DNA of 5,754 bases from JAHFIW01 sp035495855 (GTDB lineage Bacteria; Patescibacteriota; Patescibacteriia; SG8-24). The notes under the pieces are model-generated. The model saw only the letters and a program-made list of their open reading frames with translations. It made no database searches and had not been told where the DNA came from. Where the stretch lies: positions 1-5,754 of the forward strand of contig DATJFD010000019.1 of assembly GCA_035495855.1 (NCBI GenBank). The letters are read 5' to 3'. Position numbers and translations under genes: made by a program. Positions 3,697-5,754 of this stretch are shown in pieces; position 1 is the stretch's first letter, and each line of letters starts with the position of its first letter.

Positions 3697-5754
3697 ATGC
3701 CCGCGTCACCGAAAAAGGAAACGCCTCCGGCCGCCCCCGCGCAGCTCGACAAGGCCTACGAACCGAAAGCGGTCGAGGACCGCATCTACGCCGCCTGGGA
3801 AGGCAGCGGCTTTTTCAACCCCGACAACCTCCCCGGCAAGCGCGCGGAATCCTTCACCATCATGATGCCGCCGCCGAACGCGACGGGGACGCTGCACATC
3901 GGGCACGCCATGTTCATGACGCTCGAAGACCTGATGACCCGCTTCCACCGCATGCGCGGCAAGGCGGCGCTGTGGGTCCCCGGCACCGACCACGCGGCCA
4001 TCGCCACCAACACGAAGGTCGAGAAGATCCTCGCCAAGGAGGGGAAGACCAAGTACGACCTCGGCCGCGAGGGCTTCATCGAGCGCGTGAAGGACTACAT
4101 CGCCGGCTCGCAAGGGACCATCCGCAAGCAGATCCGCAAGATGGGCTCGTCGTGCGACTGGTCGCGCGAGGCCTACACCTTCGACGAACCGCGTTCCCGC
4201 GCCGTGCGCGAGATCTTCGGCCGCATGTTCGCCGACGGCCTCATCTATCGCGGCATCCGCATCGTGAACTGGTGCCCGCGCTGCGAGTCGACGCTGGCCG
4301 ACGACGAAGTGGAATATAAGGAAGAGGCCGCCAAGCTGTACTACCTGAAGTACGGTCCGTTCACCGTCGCGACCACGCGCCCCGAGACGAAGCTCGGCGA
4401 CACCGCGGTCGCCGTCCACCCCGAAGACAAGCGTTATAAGAAGTGGCACGGCAAGAAGTTCGCCGTCGATTTCGGCATCGGACCCCAAGAAATTCGCGTC
4501 ATCACCGATGCGGGCGTCGATATGAACTTCGGTTCCGGCGTGGTCGGCGTGACGCCGGCGCACTCCGCGGTCGACTTCGCCATGGCCGAGAAGAACCTCC
4601 TGCCGGTGAAGAAGGTCATCGGCGAGGACGGGCGCATGACCGCCGCGGCCGGGCTCTATAAAGGAATGACCGTCGTCGACGCGCGCGAGAAGTTCGTCGC
4701 CGCGCTCAAGGCCAAGGGCCTGCTCGAGAAGATCGAGGACATGAAGCACAACCTTTCCGTCTGCTACCGCTGCGGCACGCCGGTCGAGCCGCTGACCTCG
4801 CGCCAGTGGTTCGTCGACGTGGACCGCACCGTCCCCAAGTCCAAGAAGTCGCTCAAGCGCATGTCGCTCGACGCGGTCAGGAGCGGCGCCATCACGATCG
4901 TCCCGGACCGCTTCGAGAAGGTGTACTTCAACTGGATGGAGAACCTCCACGACTGGTGCATCTCGCGCCAGATCTGGTTCGGCCACCGCATCCCGGTGTG
5001 GTACTGCGCCCACTGCTACGTCGAGGAGGACGTGGCCTGGAAGGCCGGCGCGGACGAGCATGAGACCAAGCAGCACACCGGCATCACGCTCGGCATCGAG
5101 GGCGCGCCCCAGCAGTGCAAGGACTGCGGCCGCTCGGACCTGACCGAGGACCCGGACACGCTCGACACCTGGTTCAGCTCCGGCACCTGGACGTTCTCGA
5201 CGCTCGGCTGGCCGGAGAAGACCGCCGACCTCAAGAAGTTCCATCCCACGCAGGTCCTCGAGACCGGCTACGACATCCTGTTCTTCTGGATCGCGCGCAT
5301 GATCCTGATGACGACGTACGCGACGGGGGAGATCCCCTTCGAGACCGTGTACCTGCACGGCCTGGTGCGCGACGACAAGGGCCGCAAGATGTCGAAGTCC
5401 CTCGAGAACATCATCGACCCGCTCGACGTGGCCGAGAAGTACGGCACCGACGCCGTGCGCCTGTCGCTCGTCATCGGCAATACGCCGGGCAACGACCTGA
5501 AGATGTCCGAGGACAAGATCGCCTACTTCCGGAACTTCACCAACAAGCTCTGGAACATCTCGCGGTTCATCGTCATGACCTGCGGGGCCATGAAGGCGCC
5601 CAAGTCGCGGCCCGTGCCGAAGACGCTGGCGGACAAGTGGATCCTCGGACGCCTCGATGACGCCATCGCGAGCGTGACCCGCGACATCGAGGCCTTCAAC
5701 TTCTCGCGCCCGGGCGAGACGCTGCGCGACTTCACCTGGAACGACCTCGCCGAC
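3697..5754 (+). CDS. valS: Valyl-tRNA synthetase, N-terminal 686 residues, truncated by window edge
   Basis: This cytoplasmic class Ia synthetase charges tRNA-Val with valine using ATP. Core landmarks are PPPNATGTLHIGHA (58-71) with HIGH at 67-70, the CP1 editing domain from about 220 to 345 (TTRPET 226-231, VTPAHS 285-290), CISRQIWFGHRIPVWYC (421-437), DTLDTWFSSGTW (487-498), and KMSKS at 564-568. The PPPNATG form and DTWFSSGTW favour ValRS over IleRS or LeuRS. Four CxxC pairs (Cys193/196, 356/359, 437/440, 474/477) suggest two zinc knuckles, as in Thermus-type rather than E. coli-type enzymes. The anticodon-binding domain starts near 645 and the window ends at its WND motif, so the rest of that domain and any C-terminal coiled coil are missing. 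The start is ATG 3697 with AAGG nine bases upstream; a Pro/Ala-rich stretch of about 16 residues precedes the conserved core. In the editing site, the position usually holding Lys (GTGALKVTPAHD) is Gly284, and the usual PAHD is PAHS (Ser290). Confidence 0.97.
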   Translation, partial: MPASPKKETPPAAPAQLDKAYEPKAVEDRIYAAWEGSGFFNPDNLPGKRAESFTIMMPPPNATGTLHIGHAMFMTLEDLMTRFHRMRGKAALWVPGTDHAAIATNTKVEKILAKEGKTKYDLGREGFIERVKDYIAGSQGTIRKQIRKMGSSCDWSREAYTFDEPRSRAVREIFGRMFADGLIYRGIRIVNWCPRCESTLADDEVEYKEEAAKLYYLKYGPFTVATTRPETKLGDTAVAVHPEDKRYKKWHGKKFAVDFGIGPQEIRVITDAGVDMNFGSGVVGVTPAHSAVDFAMAEKNLLPVKKVIGEDGRMTAAAGLYKGMTVVDAREKFVAALKAKGLLEKIEDMKHNLSVCYRCGTPVEPLTSRQWFVDVDRTVPKSKKSLKRMSLDAVRSGAITIVPDRFEKVYFNWMENLHDWCISRQIWFGHRIPVWYCAHCYVEEDVAWKAGADEHETKQHTGITLGIEGAPQQCKDCGRSDLTEDPDTLDTWFSSGTWTFSTLGWPEKTADLKKFHPTQVLETGYDILFFWIARMILMTTYATGEIPFETVYLHGLVRDDKGRKMSKSLENIIDPLDVAEKYGTDAVRLSLVIGNTPGNDLKMSEDKIAYFRNFTNKLWNISRFIVMTCGAMKAPKSRPVPKTLADKWILGRLDDAIASVTRDIEAFNFSRPGETLRDFTWNDLAD

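Noticed and set aside
3706..5358. A 550-codon open frame on the minus strand opposite valS.
   Set aside because: It lies wholly within the valS coding region, which has unmistakable HIGH, editing and KMSKS motifs on the other strand. Its product is a low-complexity Arg/Asp/Val/Leu sequence.

Overview
This is a GC-rich bacterial window with five protein-coding genes. Four lie head to tail on the minus strand, and the 5' part of a fifth diverges on the plus strand at the right. A Patescibacteria/CPR (Parcubacteria-like) origin is the best guess. The guess rests on my recollection of the DHH-like protein family, the compact single-gene layout and the cysteine-rich valyl-tRNA synthetase; no marker in the window proves it.

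Layout, left to right: (1) 1-507, minus, the N-terminal 169 codons of a compact caspase-fold protein with a GHG histidine motif and a DCCH cysteine motif, cut by the window edge. (2) 613-1491, minus, a ten-helix EamA/DMT-type transporter starting at GTG behind a strong Shine-Dalgarno. (3) 1539-1659, an intergenic block where a perfect 13-bp terminator hairpin is nested inside a 34-bp imperfect inverted repeat; each arm is built from a degenerate 14-nt unit. (4) 1660-2877, minus, a DHH-phosphoesterase-like protein whose metal-binding motifs are largely replaced. (5) 2973-3527, minus, a small aromatic-rich multispanning membrane protein of unknown family. (6) 3528-3696, a divergent promoter region. 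(7) 3697-5754, plus, valS, open to the window end, with HIGH, KMSKS, the CP1 editing domain and four CxxC pairs.

The minus-strand genes look like separate transcription units rather than an operon. Each has a recognisable -35/-10 pair of the form TTGnCn - 17 or 18 nt - TAnGGT, and the three that are complete each end in a hairpin followed by a T-rich tract. The products do not form an obvious pathway: a putative caspase-like hydrolase, a metabolite exporter, a probable pseudo-phosphoesterase, a membrane protein and a housekeeping tRNA synthetase.

The points most worth following are the compact caspase-like protein, the loss of catalytic residues in the DHH-like protein, the nested inverted repeat overlapping the EamA promoter, and the recurring unusual -10 element. 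I saw no tRNA, rRNA, CRISPR array, transposase or phage gene.
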